DNA of 36,122 nt from Salinarimonas rosea DSM 21201 (GTDB lineage Bacteria > Pseudomonadota > Alphaproteobacteria > Rhizobiales > Beijerinckiaceae): positions 1-36,122 of the forward strand of contig NZ_AUBC01000034.1 in assembly GCF_000429045.1 (NCBI RefSeq), in the 5' to 3' direction. This document shows positions 1 through 7,776 of the stretch, in pieces. The stretch's first letter is position 1; each line of letters opens with the position of its first letter. Below the pieces are notes generated by a model. The model ran no database searches. It was not told where the DNA came from and saw nothing but the letters and a program-made list of their open reading frames with translations. The position numbers and the translations under genes are program-made.

Positions 1-130
1 CGGCGAAGCCGACGAGACGGAGGGGGCGCGCGGGACGCGCTTCGGCGAAGCCGAAACGACCGCCGACGTCGAGCCGGGGGACCCCGCCCCCGATCCGCTA
101 CGCGGATCCTCCCCGCCCCGAGGGGGCGGG
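1..130. repeat. GC-rich palindromic and direct repeats at the epmB 3' end
   Basis: A 12-bp direct repeat CGGCGAAGCCGA occurs at 1-12 and 43-54. Two perfect hairpins follow: 92-108 (7-bp arms, loop TAC), which overlaps the epmB stop codon at 98-100, and 113-129 (CCGCCCC/GGGGCGG, 3-nt loop), which lies in the last codons of epmB. These resemble the intergenic palindromic units common in high-GC alphaproteobacteria. A terminator role for the minus-strand operon is possible, but no T-tract is seen. No gene is recognisable in 1-97. Confidence 0.5.
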
Positions 131-1171
131 AGCGGGAGGGTACGTGTGCCGGCGGCCGCGCCAGTCCTCCACCTCCACACCCAGGCCGCTGTCGTGCACG
201 TATTCCGGCCCGATCGGGCTCTTGCCGGCGCCGCCGGGGATGTCGAGCACGTAGGTGGGCTGGCACAGGCCCGAGACGCGCCCCCGCAGGCCCCGCACGA
301 GCGCCTGCCCCTCGGCGATCGAGAGGCGGAAATGGGCGGTGCCGGGCGCGAGGTCCGGGTGGTGCAGGTAGTAGGGCGTCACCCGCGCCTCGACGAAGCC
401 GCGCATCAGGGCGGCCAGCGTCTCGACGTCGTCGTTGACGCCGCGCAGCAGCACCGATTGCGAGACCATCGGGACCCCCGCCTCGACGAGCCGCGCGCAG
501 GCGGCGCGGGCGGCCGGCGTCAGCTCGCGCGGGTGGTTGGCGTGGAGCGCGACGTAGACCGTCTTGCCGCAGGCCTTCAGGGCGGCGACGAGATCGGCGT
601 CCACATGGTCCGGGTCGACTGCGGGGACCCGGGTGTGCAGGCGCACCACCTTGACGTGGTCGAGCGCCGCGAGGCGGCGCATCAGCGCCTCCAGCCGGCG
701 CGGGGCGAGCACCAGCGGGTCGCCGCCGGTGAGGATCACCTCCCAGATCTCGGCGTGCTCGGCGAGGTACGCGAAGGCGCCCGCGAGGTCCGCCTCCGGC
801 AGGAGCCCGCCATGGGTGGGCCCGACGCTCTCGCGGCGAAAGCAGAAGCGGCAATAGACCGGGCAGATCGTCACCGCCTTCAGCAGCGCCCGGTCCGGGT
901 AGCGGTGGACGATGCCGGGGACGGGGGAGTGCGCGCCGTCGCCGATCGGGTCGGCACGCTCCTCGGGGCGCGTCTCCAGCTCGGCGGGGGAGGGGACGAA
1001 CTGGCGGGCGATCGGGTCGCGCGGGTCGGCGGGGTCGACGAGGGCGGCCATCGCCGGCGTGACGGCGACAGCGTAGCGCGCGGCGACGGCGTCGAGCTCC
1101 GCCCGGGCGTCCGCGGGCGCGAGGCCGGCGGCGATCAGCTCGTCGATGCGGTGGAGGGTGCGCGCGGTCAT
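98..1171 (-). CDS. epmB: EF-P lysine 2,3-aminomutase-like radical SAM enzyme (EpmB/KamA family)
   Basis: The product is a 357-residue radical-SAM aminomutase. EpmB makes (R)-beta-lysine from alpha-lysine for attachment to elongation factor P. The radical-SAM cluster motif CPVYCRFCFR has Cys103, Cys107 and Cys110, and the GGDPL glycine motif follows. The PGGAGKSP motif near the C terminus holds the expected PLP-binding lysine of the lysine 2,3-aminomutase family. The ATG start overlaps the epmA stop as ATGA, so the two genes are probably translationally coupled. The adjacent epmA and divergent efp favour EpmB over a catabolic KamA. The C-terminal codons run into a palindromic repeat, so the last few residues may be recent. 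The family call is firm; the beta-lysine product is inferred from context. Confidence 0.92.
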   Translation of the reverse strand: MTARTLHRIDELIAAGLAPADARAELDAVAARYAVAVTPAMAALVDPADPRDPIARQFVPSPAELETRPEERADPIGDGAHSPVPGIVHRYPDRALLKAVTICPVYCRFCFRRESVGPTHGGLLPEADLAGAFAYLAEHAEIWEVILTGGDPLVLAPRRLEALMRRLAALDHVKVVRLHTRVPAVDPDHVDADLVAALKACGKTVYVALHANHPRELTPAARAACARLVEAGVPMVSQSVLLRGVNDDVETLAALMRGFVEARVTPYYLHHPDLAPGTAHFRLSIAEGQALVRGLRGRVSGLCQPTYVLDIPGGAGKSPIGPEYVHDSGLGVEVEDWRGRRHTYPPAPAPSGRGGSA

Positions 1172-2241
1172 GCGGGGTCATGCTCCGCGGCGTCGAACGG
1201 GTCGGCGACGGGCGCCCAGAGCACGTCCTCGATGCGCCGGGCGCCGGTGGCGAGCAGGCACAGCCGGTCGAAGCCCAGCGCGCAGCCGGCGGCCTCGGGC
1301 ATGCAGGCGAGGGCGGCGAGGAAGTCCTCGTCGAGCGGGTAGCGCTCGCCCCACACGCGCGCCTTCTCGTCCATCTCCAACGCGAAGCGCCGGCGCTGCT
1401 CGGCGGGATCGGTCAGCTCGCCGAAGCCGTTGGCGAGCTCGACCCCGCAGGCGTAGAGCTCGAAGCGCTCGGCGACGCGGGGATCGCGGGCGCTGGCGCG
1501 CGCCAGCGCCGCCTCGCAGGCGGGGTATTCGCACAGGATGGTGGGACGTCCCATGCCCAGGTTGGGCTCGATGCGCGCCACGAGCACCTTCGAGAACACG
1601 TCCGACCACGTGTCGTCGTCGGCGATCCGGATGCCGGCCTCGCGCGCCCGCGCCGCCAGCGCGTCGCGGTCGCTGCCGCCGCCGGCGTCCACGGTCCCGA
1701 GGAGGTCGATGCCGGCATGGCGGGAGAAGGCCTCCGCCAGGGTGAGGATCTCGGGCTCGGCGCGCGGGTCGCAGGTCGCCCGGCGCCAGGAGAAGGCGCG
1801 CGCGCCGGTCGCGTCCGCCGCCGCGGCGAGCAGGGCGGCGCAGTCGGTCCACAGCGCCTCCCAGGGCGCGCCGGCGCGGTACCATTCGAGCATCGTGAAC
1901 TCGGGATGGTGCAGCGGGCTCCGCTCGCGATTGCGGAAGACCCGGGCGAGGGTGAAGATCCGCGCCTCGCCCGCCGCCAGCAGCTTCTTGCAGGCGAATT
2001 CGGGGGAGGTGTGGAGGTACATGTCCCGCGTGCGCCCGTCCGAAGCGGCGAGCGGCGTGCGGAACGCGTGCAGGTGCGCCTCGTTGCCGGGCGAGACCTG
2101 CAGGCAGGCGGTCTCCACCTCGAGGAAGCCTTCGGCGCGAAAGCGCGCACGCACGGCGTCCGTCACCGCGCCGCGTCCCACGAGGAAGGGGCGGCGGTCG
2201 GCGTGGCGTCCGGGATCCCAGAAGGGGGAGGGGGCCTGCAT
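1168..2241 (-). CDS. epmA: EF-P beta-lysine ligase (EpmA/GenX/PoxA, LysRS-like)
   Basis: The product is 357 residues and resembles the catalytic core of class II lysyl-tRNA synthetase without the anticodon-binding domain, which defines EpmA. It activates beta-lysine with ATP and transfers it to a lysine of EF-P. Visible motifs are YLHTSPEFACKKLL, the motif 2 stretch ARVFRNRERSPLHHPEFTMLEW, and the motif 3 stretch GCALGFDRL near the C terminus. I chose the ATG at 2241 (MQAPSPFWDPGRHADRRPF) because family members begin at this point. An open frame continues to 2358, but that extension lacks family similarity and reaches to within 15 bp of efp. It overlaps epmB by 4 nt and is divergent from efp. 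Confidence 0.93.
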   Translation of the reverse strand: MQAPSPFWDPGRHADRRPFLVGRGAVTDAVRARFRAEGFLEVETACLQVSPGNEAHLHAFRTPLAASDGRTRDMYLHTSPEFACKKLLAAGEARIFTLARVFRNRERSPLHHPEFTMLEWYRAGAPWEALWTDCAALLAAAADATGARAFSWRRATCDPRAEPEILTLAEAFSRHAGIDLLGTVDAGGGSDRDALAARAREAGIRIADDDTWSDVFSKVLVARIEPNLGMGRPTILCEYPACEAALARASARDPRVAERFELYACGVELANGFGELTDPAEQRRRFALEMDEKARVWGERYPLDEDFLAALACMPEAAGCALGFDRLCLLATGARRIEDVLWAPVADPFDAAEHDPA

Positions 2242-2372
2242 GTCCTCGGGCGTCTCCGCTCGCCGGCTCACTAGACCGGGCGCGCCTCGTGGGGTAATGC
2301 CCAGGCCGAGCAGGTTCAAGCCTGGCGACATCGATCGGCCGCGAAACGCGGCGCACACGAAGTGGAAGACAC

Positions 2373-2942
2373 ATGGCCAAGGTCATCGCGAGCTCCCTGC
2401 GCAAGGGCAACGTCGTCGACGTCGACGGCAAGCTCTACGTGGTCCTCACCGCCCAGAACATCCATCCGGGCAAGGGCACGCCCGTCACGCAGGTCGACAT
2501 GCGCCGCATCTCGGACGGCACCAAGGTCTCCGAGCGCTACCGCACGACGGAGCAGGTCGAGAAGGCGACGGTGGAGGATCGCGACCACCAGTTCCTCTAC
2601 GAGGACGGCGAGGGGTTCCACTTCATGAACCCCGAGACCTTCGACCAGGTCACCATGTCGAAGGACGACATCGGCGACCAGGCGGCCTTCCTGCAGGAGG
2701 GCATGACGGTCTCGCTGAAGCTCCACGAGGGCCTCGCCATCGCCATCGAGCTGCCCCAGCGCGTCACCTTCGAGGTGGTCGAGACCGAGCCGGTGGTGAA
2801 GGGTCAGACGGCCTCCTCCTCGTACAAGCCGGCGATGCTGAACAACGGCGTGCGCACGATGGTGCCGCCGCACATCTCGGCGGGCACCCGCATCGTGGTG
2901 ATGACCGAGGACGGCTCCTACGTCGAGCGCGCCAAGGACTGA
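2373..2942 (+). CDS. efp: Elongation factor P
   Basis: The product is a 189-residue, full-length EF-P with three OB/KOW-like beta-barrel domains. It binds between the P and E sites and relieves ribosome stalling at polyproline stretches. The domain I loop reads IHPGKGTP with Lys34, the residue that receives (R)-beta-lysine in enterobacterial EF-P, so this protein is a plausible substrate of the divergently encoded EpmA/EpmB pair. The C-terminal domain ends with the family motif [19 protein letters not shown]. The 131-bp gap to epmA must hold both promoters; no clear consensus boxes were assigned there. Confidence 0.97.
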   Translation: MAKVIASSLRKGNVVDVDGKLYVVLTAQNIHPGKGTPVTQVDMRRISDGTKVSERYRTTEQVEKATVEDRDHQFLYEDGEGFHFMNPETFDQVTMSKDDIGDQAAFLQEGMTVSLKLHEGLAIAIELPQRVTFEVVETEPVVKGQTASSSYKPAMLNNGVRTMVPPHISAGTRIVVMTEDGSYVERAKD

Positions 2943-2949
2943 CCCGCGT

Positions 2950-3074
2950 CCTCCCCGGAGGGGAGGAGTCCGCGCGGCACGCGCGGGCGGTGGGGCCGTT
3001 CCGCTTCTAGACGACCCGCAGCGCCGCCCTCCCCACCCTCCGGCCTTCGGCCTCCGTCCTCCCCTGCGGGGAGG
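2950..3074. repeat. Paired CCTCCCC/GGGGAGG hairpins between convergent genes
   Basis: Two near-identical perfect hairpins, 2950-2966 and 3058-3074, both have CCTCCCC/GGGGAGG arms with 3-nt loops. A further perfect hairpin lies at 2970-2986 (CCGCGCG/CGCGCGG). Together they fill the gap between efp and the convergent gene at 3095. They could act as a bidirectional terminator, but no T-run follows. The repeated unit also looks like a dispersed palindromic repeat of the host genome. Confidence 0.55.
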
Positions 3075-3094
3075 AGGCGGGCGCGGCGGGCCGC

Positions 3095-4084
3095 TCACTC
3101 GGGCGCCGGGCTCTCGCGAAGCGTGCGCGCCACGCAGGAATTGGCGATCTCGGCGATGCGGGCGTCCTCGTCGGGCGTAGCGTCGCCGTCGAGCGCCGAC
3201 ATCAGCCCCTCGGTCTCCAGGGTCCCGAGCGCACAGTCGCAGTACCGCACGCAGAAGTCCGCGCTTCGGCCGCTGTCCTCGCAGGTGCGCCGGCAGGCGC
3301 TCGCCGTCTGCTCCGCCCGCGCCCGCTCGCCCACGACGAGGGCGACGGGATAGAGCGCGCCGAGCAGGATCGGCTGGTGCAGCAGGTAGATCACGAGGCT
3401 CCAGCGCCCCATCCAGACGAGGCCGCGACCGAGCCGCCCGCGGACCTCGAGCGCGGCGAGCCGCGCCCGCAGCGGCGTGTCGAGCAGGATGCGCCCCGCC
3501 GCCACACCCGCAAGCACCGCCGCGAGCCAGGGGAAGACCGGCTCGAAGTCGTTCGTGTCCGGTGCCGTCTCGTAGAAGCCGGTCCAGGCCAGCCAGCGGG
3601 TGTCGAAGGCGGACGAGGAAACGAGGAAGGGTGCCACGAGGACGCCGGCCGCGACCACGAGCGTGATCGCCGGGTTGAGGCGCAGGAAGGGCAGGGCGAG
3701 CACGCTGCCGAGCGCGATCATGTGCAGGATGCCGAAGAAGATGAAGCTCTGCGGGAAGGCGACGAGGGTCGCCGCCGTGACGAGCGCGGCCGCGCCGCCG
3801 ACCTTGGCGAGGCGGCGCAGGAAGGCACGCGCGTCGAGCCCCGCGTCGCTGGCGAGGACGAGGCTCACGCCGACCAGGACGAGGAAGGACGCCGCGATGG
3901 TGCGCGCGAAGGCACGCCAGGCGGGATCGAAAGGGACCTCCACGGCGACGAGCCGGTAGAACCACAGGTCCCAGCCGAGGTGATAGACGATCATGGCGAC
4001 GAGCGCCGCCCCGCGCGCGACGTCCACCGCCGCGAAGCGGGCGCGCCCCGCTCCCTTCGTCTCCCCCGCGCCGACCACCTTCAT
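3095..4084 (-). CDS. DUF1624/heparan-alpha-glucosaminide N-acetyltransferase-like membrane protein with Cys-rich tail
   Basis: The product is about 329 residues, a polytopic inner-membrane protein. The N terminus FAAVDVARGAALVAMIVYHLGWDLWFY and the later segments SFLVLVGVSLVLA, FFGILHMIALGSVLALPFL and WSLVIYLLHQPIL match the DUF1624 (HGSNAT-like acyltransferase) family. The ATG at 4084 has a good AGGAGG ribosome site 7-8 nt upstream; a GTG at 4108 is also open but has no such site. After the last membrane segment there is a hydrophilic tail of about 85 residues with a cluster of cysteines (ACRRTC, FCVRYCDC, later SCVA) that is not part of the core family. The substrate is unknown. Confidence 0.75.
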   Translation of the reverse strand: MKVVGAGETKGAGRARFAAVDVARGAALVAMIVYHLGWDLWFYRLVAVEVPFDPAWRAFARTIAASFLVLVGVSLVLASDAGLDARAFLRRLAKVGGAAALVTAATLVAFPQSFIFFGILHMIALGSVLALPFLRLNPAITLVVAAGVLVAPFLVSSSAFDTRWLAWTGFYETAPDTNDFEPVFPWLAAVLAGVAAGRILLDTPLRARLAALEVRGRLGRGLVWMGRWSLVIYLLHQPILLGALYPVALVVGERARAEQTASACRRTCEDSGRSADFCVRYCDCALGTLETEGLMSALDGDATPDEDARIAEIANSCVARTLRESPAPE

Positions 4085-4193
4085 CGTGTCCCTCCTCGAT
4101 GCCGCCACGCCGGACGGAGCCGAATCGCCGTCTCGGCACGTGCCTGCAAGTCCATGACATCCTTGTTGTTTTGCTACATCTTCGAAACCCGTT

Positions 4194-4205
4194 CGGCAAT
4201 TGCCG
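4194..4205. promoter_or_regulatory. 12-bp perfect palindrome upstream of the cold-shock gene
   Basis: CGGCAATTGCCG lies in an unusually AT-rich 200-bp gap upstream of the double cold-shock gene. A dyad in a promoter region could be an operator, but no regulator is identified. The gap is shared with the divergent DUF1624 gene. A good -10/-35 pair was not assigned. Confidence 0.35.
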
Positions 4206-4285
4206 ATCTTTCGGGCTTTCGTTCTCCGAATTGGGTGTTATCCTGTCTTTAAGAATCAAGCGGCGTGGTTCGATCGGTGTAGTGC

Positions 4286-4945
4286 ATGTCTGACGAATTC
4301 GACCCGGGATCGACGCGCACGCGGAGCGTGAGCGGCGATCGCAAGAGCGAGGGCGGGCAGGACACGGTTTCCCCGGTCGTTCCCGCACGCGGTGCCGAGG
4401 CGGTGGGCGAGCGCGCGGTCGAACGCCCGCTCGAGCTGACCGAGATCGCCGGCGTCATCAAGTGGTTCGACGTCGCCAAGGGCTTCGGCTTCATCGTCCC
4501 CGACAACGGCCTGCCCGACGTCCTGCTCCACGTCACCTGCCTGCGCCGCGACGGCTACCAGACCGCGGCCGAAGGCGCGCGGATCGTGGTCGAGGCCGTG
4601 CAGCGTCCGCGCGGCTACCAGGCTTTCCGCATCCTCTCCCTCGACGAGAGCTCCGCCGTCCACCCCTCCGAGCTGCCGATGGCGCGCACCCACGTCACCG
4701 TGGCGGCGACGAGCGGCCTCGAGCTCGCGGTGTGCAAGTGGTTCAACCGCCTGCGCGGCTTCGGCTTCCTCACCCGTGGGGACGGAACGGCCGACATCTT
4801 CGTGCACATGGAGACGCTGCGCCGCTACGGCATCGCCGAGCTGAAGCCCGGCGAGCAGGTCTACGTGCGCTTCGGCGACGGGCCCAAGGGCCTCATGGCC
4901 GCCGAGGTGCGGATGGTCGACAGTGCCCTGCCGTCCTCGCACTGA
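4286..4945 (+). CDS. Protein with two cold-shock domains
   Basis: The product is 219 residues with two CspA-type nucleic-acid-binding domains. Domain 1 (about residues 54-117) has the RNP1-like motif KWFDVAKGFGFIVPD and the partly RNP2-like DVLLHV. Domain 2 (about 145-213) has KWFNRLRGFGFLTRGD and DIFVHM. The first 50 residues are low-complexity and probably disordered. Tandem-domain cold-shock proteins next to a DUF192 gene are a recurrent alphaproteobacterial arrangement. A role as an RNA chaperone or antiterminator is inferred from the family. The AT-rich leader is typical of genes with post-transcriptional cold or growth-phase control. The DUF192 gene follows after 45 bp and is probably co-transcribed. 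Confidence 0.9.
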   Translation: MSDEFDPGSTRTRSVSGDRKSEGGQDTVSPVVPARGAEAVGERAVERPLELTEIAGVIKWFDVAKGFGFIVPDNGLPDVLLHVTCLRRDGYQTAAEGARIVVEAVQRPRGYQAFRILSLDESSAVHPSELPMARTHVTVAATSGLELAVCKWFNRLRGFGFLTRGDGTADIFVHMETLRRYGIAELKPGEQVYVRFGDGPKGLMAAEVRMVDSALPSSH

Positions 4946-4990
4946 CGTCCTCGCATCGAGGGAAACCGCATCGAGGGACATGCGCGCGTG

Positions 4991-5464
4991 ATGCGTATCA
5001 TTCGAGATTCGTTCGCCCACGGCCTCGCAGTAGCGCTGCTCCTGCTCGCCGCGCTCGTGCTCGCCACGCCGCGGACGGTGGCGCAGGAGCTGCAGCCGCT
5101 GACGATCGTCACCGACGAGGGAAAGCACGCGTTCCAGGTCGAGCTCGCGGCGACGGACGAGGATCGGCGCCGCGGCCTGATGTTCCGCCGCTCGATGCCG
5201 GCGGAGCAGGGCATGCTGTTCGACTTCGAGCGGGTCGCGCCGGTCTCGATGTGGATGCGCAACACCTACATTCCGCTCGACATGCTGTTCATCGACGCGG
5301 GCGGCACGATCGTGCGCATCGCCGAGGACACCGAGCCGCTCTCCGAGCGCACGATCCCCTCCGGCCAGCCGGTGCTCTCGGTGCTCGAGCTCAACGCCGG
5401 CACGGCGCGCCGTCTCCGCATCGAGGCGGGGGACAGGGTGGAGCACCCGCTGTTCGATCGCTGA
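4991..5464 (+). CDS. Secreted DUF192 family protein
   Basis: The product is about 157 residues. An N-terminal signal sequence (hydrophobic core LAVALLLLAALVLATP, probable cleavage after a VAQ-like site) is followed by a DUF192 domain with the family signatures RRRGLMFRRSMPAEQGMLFDF, MWMRNTYIPLDMLFID and VLELNAGTA. Start codons GTG (4988) and ATG (4991) are adjacent; GAGGGA about 10 nt upstream serves either. The function of DUF192 is unknown. The protein is predicted to be exported to the periplasm. It lies directly downstream of the double cold-shock gene on the same strand. Confidence 0.88.
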   Translation: MRIIRDSFAHGLAVALLLLAALVLATPRTVAQELQPLTIVTDEGKHAFQVELAATDEDRRRGLMFRRSMPAEQGMLFDFERVAPVSMWMRNTYIPLDMLFIDAGGTIVRIAEDTEPLSERTIPSGQPVLSVLELNAGTARRLRIEAGDRVEHPLFDR

Positions 5465-5476
5465 GGTTTGCCGCGC

Positions 5477-6316
5477 TCACCGCTCCAGGAGCGCGAGCAC
5501 GTTGTCGTCGAGCGGGAGCGCGTGGCGCCGGCGGATGCGCACGGTGAAGCCCGCCTCCTCGCCGAGGCGCCGCAGGGACGCGGGGTCGAAGTAGTTCACG
5601 TGATCCGGCAGCCGGAAGCCGCACCAGCGCGCGCCCATGATCCGGCGGTTCCAGGAGCCGTAATTGGGCACCTTCACCGCCGCCAGGCCGCCGGGCGCCA
5701 TCTTGGCATGGAGCGCCGTCAGCACCTCGCGCGCCTGCCAGTCGTGCTCCAGATAGGACCGCAGCAGCGCCGCCGTGAAGAAGCCGTCGGGGAAGGCGCC
5801 CAGGCCCTCGAGCGCCGAGGCGTGCACCACCGAGCCGCCGCGCGCCCGCGCATAGACGTCCGCCTGCGCGGCGAGCGCCTTCGAGATCTCGATGCCGTGC
5901 GGCGCGAAGCGCGCGTCGAGCCGCGCGAGGTTCGAGCCGGTGCCGCAGCCGAGATCGAGCGCCGGCCCGCTCGGCGCCGCGCGGTTGAGGAGGTCGACGC
6001 CCTCGGCGCGCGGGAACAGATGCAGCCGCCAGCGGGTCCGGGCGTCGAGCCAGTGCAGGATCGGCTGCCGCCGCTTGCGGCGTTCGCCTTCGCGGGCGTA
6101 TTGCGCCTCCCAGGCGAGCGTCTCGACGAGCGCCTCGCCGCGCGGCACAGCCGGCATGTGGGCGAAGCCGCATGCGCTGCAGGCGACGATGTCCCAGCCG
6201 TCGCGGCTCCCGGGCAGCGCGGGAGCGCCCGCGTTCGCCGTGCCGCAGATCGGGCAGGGTCGCGTCAGCGTGGGAACTCCGCTCGGATGAGCGGGCGGCG
6301 GGACGGGTGCGTTCAT
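5477..6316 (-). CDS. Class I SAM-dependent methyltransferase with N-terminal zinc-ribbon motif
   Basis: The product is 279 residues. The N terminus has CPICG and CSACGF pairs about 25 residues apart, a probable zinc ribbon. The methyltransferase core starts with the SAM-binding motif ALDLGCGTGSN (about residue 120), then HGIEISKAL, and includes YLEHDWQAREVLTALHAKMAPGGLAAVKVPN, which fits Methyltransf_11/23-type enzymes. The late segment GFRLPDHVNYFDPASLRRLGEEAGF is also characteristic of this group, often found with cell-surface or glycan biosynthesis genes. The substrate cannot be told from the sequence. It is convergent with the DUF192 gene, with 12 bp between the stops. Confidence 0.8.
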   Translation of the reverse strand: MNAPVPPPAHPSGVPTLTRPCPICGTANAGAPALPGSRDGWDIVACSACGFAHMPAVPRGEALVETLAWEAQYAREGERRKRRQPILHWLDARTRWRLHLFPRAEGVDLLNRAAPSGPALDLGCGTGSNLARLDARFAPHGIEISKALAAQADVYARARGGSVVHASALEGLGAFPDGFFTAALLRSYLEHDWQAREVLTALHAKMAPGGLAAVKVPNYGSWNRRIMGARWCGFRLPDHVNYFDPASLRRLGEEAGFTVRIRRRHALPLDDNVLALLER

Positions 6317-6446
6317 GTGCCCGAGCTAGGCCGTAGCGACGCGGCCGGCAAGTGCGACCTTTCGGCGAGCCCCTGCGCCGCGTCACCGACAAAGAGCTTG
6401 CGCCGCCGCGCGCGAGCTTCTATCTCGCGACCTGTGCCGGCGGAGT

Positions 6447-6523
6447 CGGGGCGTAGCGCAGCCTGGTAGCGCATCTGCTTTGGGAGCAGAGGGTCGCTGG
6501 TTCGAATCCGGCCGCCCCGACCA
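6447..6523 (+). tRNA. tRNA-Pro (anticodon UGG)
   Basis: A 77-nt cloverleaf: acceptor stem CGGGGCG/CGCCCCG, D arm GCGC...GCGC, anticodon stem TCTGC/GCAGA with loop TTTGGGA (anticodon TGG at 6481-6483), T arm GCTGG-TTCGAAT-CCGGC, discriminator A and encoded CCA. All stems pair. Confidence 0.97.
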
Positions 6524-6554
6524 GCCGCACGGCCGAGCGATCGAGGCGAGAGAC

Positions 6555-6860
6555 ATGACGGCACGCATCTTCAAGCCCTCGCGCGGGGCGACGTCCTCGG
6601 GCAAGGCGCGCACCAAGCGCTGGGTGCTGCGCTTCGATCCCGCGAGCCCGCGCCAGATCGAGCCGCTGATGGGCTGGACCACGTCCACCGACACCCGCCA
6701 GCAGGTGCAGCTGACCTTCGACACGAAGGAGCAGGCGATCGCCTATGCCGAGCGCGAAGGCATCGCCTACGTGGTGGACGAGCCGGAGGAGCCGACCCGC
6801 AAGGTCATCTCCTACTCCGACAACTTCAAGCACAACCGCGTCACGCCCTGGACGCATTGA
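6555..6860 (+). CDS. NDUFS4-like NADH dehydrogenase (complex I) accessory subunit
   Basis: The product is 101 residues, of the ETC complex I NDUFS4/ETC_C1 family found in alphaproteobacteria and mitochondria. It is a peripheral-arm accessory subunit of the proton-pumping NADH:ubiquinone oxidoreductase. Diagnostic segments are ARIFKPSRGATSSGKARTK, LMGWTTSTDTRQQVQLTF, EQAIAYAEREGIAY and YSDNFKHNRVTPWTH at the C terminus. The ATG at 6555 gives the usual family start; an open frame begins earlier (6480), but that part lies inside tRNA-Pro. It sits between two tRNA genes. Confidence 0.95.
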   Translation: MTARIFKPSRGATSSGKARTKRWVLRFDPASPRQIEPLMGWTTSTDTRQQVQLTFDTKEQAIAYAEREGIAYVVDEPEEPTRKVISYSDNFKHNRVTPWTH

Positions 6861-6933
6861 GCCGCGCCCCCGCCCGGTTTCCGCCAGGCGACGGTTTGCG
6901 CCGCGCCATCGCTCTTGCTATCCCTTCGCGCAC

Positions 6934-7010
6934 GGCCCCGTAGCTCAGCCGGATAGAGCAAGTGCCTTCTAAGCACTAGGTCGCAGGTTCGAGCCCTGCC
7001 GGGGTCGCCA
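6934..7010 (+). tRNA. tRNA-Arg (anticodon UCU)
   Basis: A 77-nt cloverleaf: acceptor GGCCCCG/CGGGGTC (one G-T wobble), anticodon stem AGTGC/GCACT with loop CTTCTAA (anticodon TCT at 6968-6970), T arm GCAGG-TTCGAGC-CCTGC, discriminator G and encoded CCA. No integrated element is seen at its 3' end. Confidence 0.97.
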
Positions 7011-7052
7011 GCTCGCGCCGCCGTCCGCGGGCCGGCCCCGGCCCGCCGCGCC

Positions 7053-7559
7053 CTACAGCACCTCCCACCCGTTCCCCTCGCTGCGCCGGATCCGCGTCCC
7101 GGCGGTGTCCGTGCGCGCGGGCGCGCCGGTGCGCACGGACACCGCCGGACGCAGATCGGGTCGGGCCGCGACGGGAGCCGGGCGCGGCGATGCCGGCGCG
7201 GCGCGGGCGGGTGCGTCGCCGGCGCGGGGCACCAGCACCTGCGGCTGCCGTTCCACGAGGATGCCGGGGGTCGGCCGAAGGACGACCGTCGCCGCCTCCG
7301 CCTCCGGGCGCGCCCCGGGCACCGAAGCCGGCCGCGCGGGCTCGCGCGGTGTCTCGATCCGGACCGAGGTGGGCGTGACCGCGAGCGCCGGCGGAGCGGC
7401 CGGCACCGCCGGCCCGGGCGGGATCGGCCGAAGCGGCTCCGCAAGAGGGGAGGCCACAATGACCGGCGCCGCCCTGAAGAGCTTGCGCTCGCTCGTGCCG
7501 CAGCCCGCGAGGAGGGGGGCCGCGAGCAGCAGGCCGATCGCGATGCGTGTCTTCGTCAT
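7053..7559 (-). CDS. Proline/alanine-rich putative lipoprotein
   Basis: The product is about 168 residues. It starts MTKTRIAIGLLLAAPLLAGCG, a lipoprotein signal with lipobox LAGC and lipidated Cys20. The mature part is low-complexity, rich in Pro, Ala and Arg, with no recognisable domain; it ends in RRSEGNGWEVL. The open frame continues upstream of the chosen ATG, but the signal peptide fixes the start. The ribosome site is weak. The function is unknown. Strong composition bias means a spurious ORF cannot be excluded, though the lipobox argues for a real gene. Confidence 0.6.
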   Translation of the reverse strand: MTKTRIAIGLLLAAPLLAGCGTSERKLFRAAPVIVASPLAEPLRPIPPGPAVPAAPPALAVTPTSVRIETPREPARPASVPGARPEAEAATVVLRPTPGILVERQPQVLVPRAGDAPARAAPASPRPAPVAARPDLRPAVSVRTGAPARTDTAGTRIRRSEGNGWEVL

Positions 7560-7776
7560 GGCGGTTCGAGCCCTGCGTCGTTCCCCGCAAGGTTGAGTGG
7601 TTATGGTTAACCAGCGGTTAGCAGCGGGGCACGCCGAGGCGGGCGGCCCGCACACGCTCCCCCGTTGAGATGCGATGTGCGCATCGAGTATTCCTTTGGT
7701 TGCTTTATAGATCGGAGATCGTGATCGGCATCCATTTTCAAGTTGTGTCCTCGCGGCCATCCCCCGATATGGAGAG

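Noticed and set aside
2316-4388. 690-residue minus-strand open frame across efp and the DUF1624 gene
   Set aside because: It runs antisense through efp and out of frame through the DUF1624 gene; composition is Arg/Gly-rich shadow sequence.
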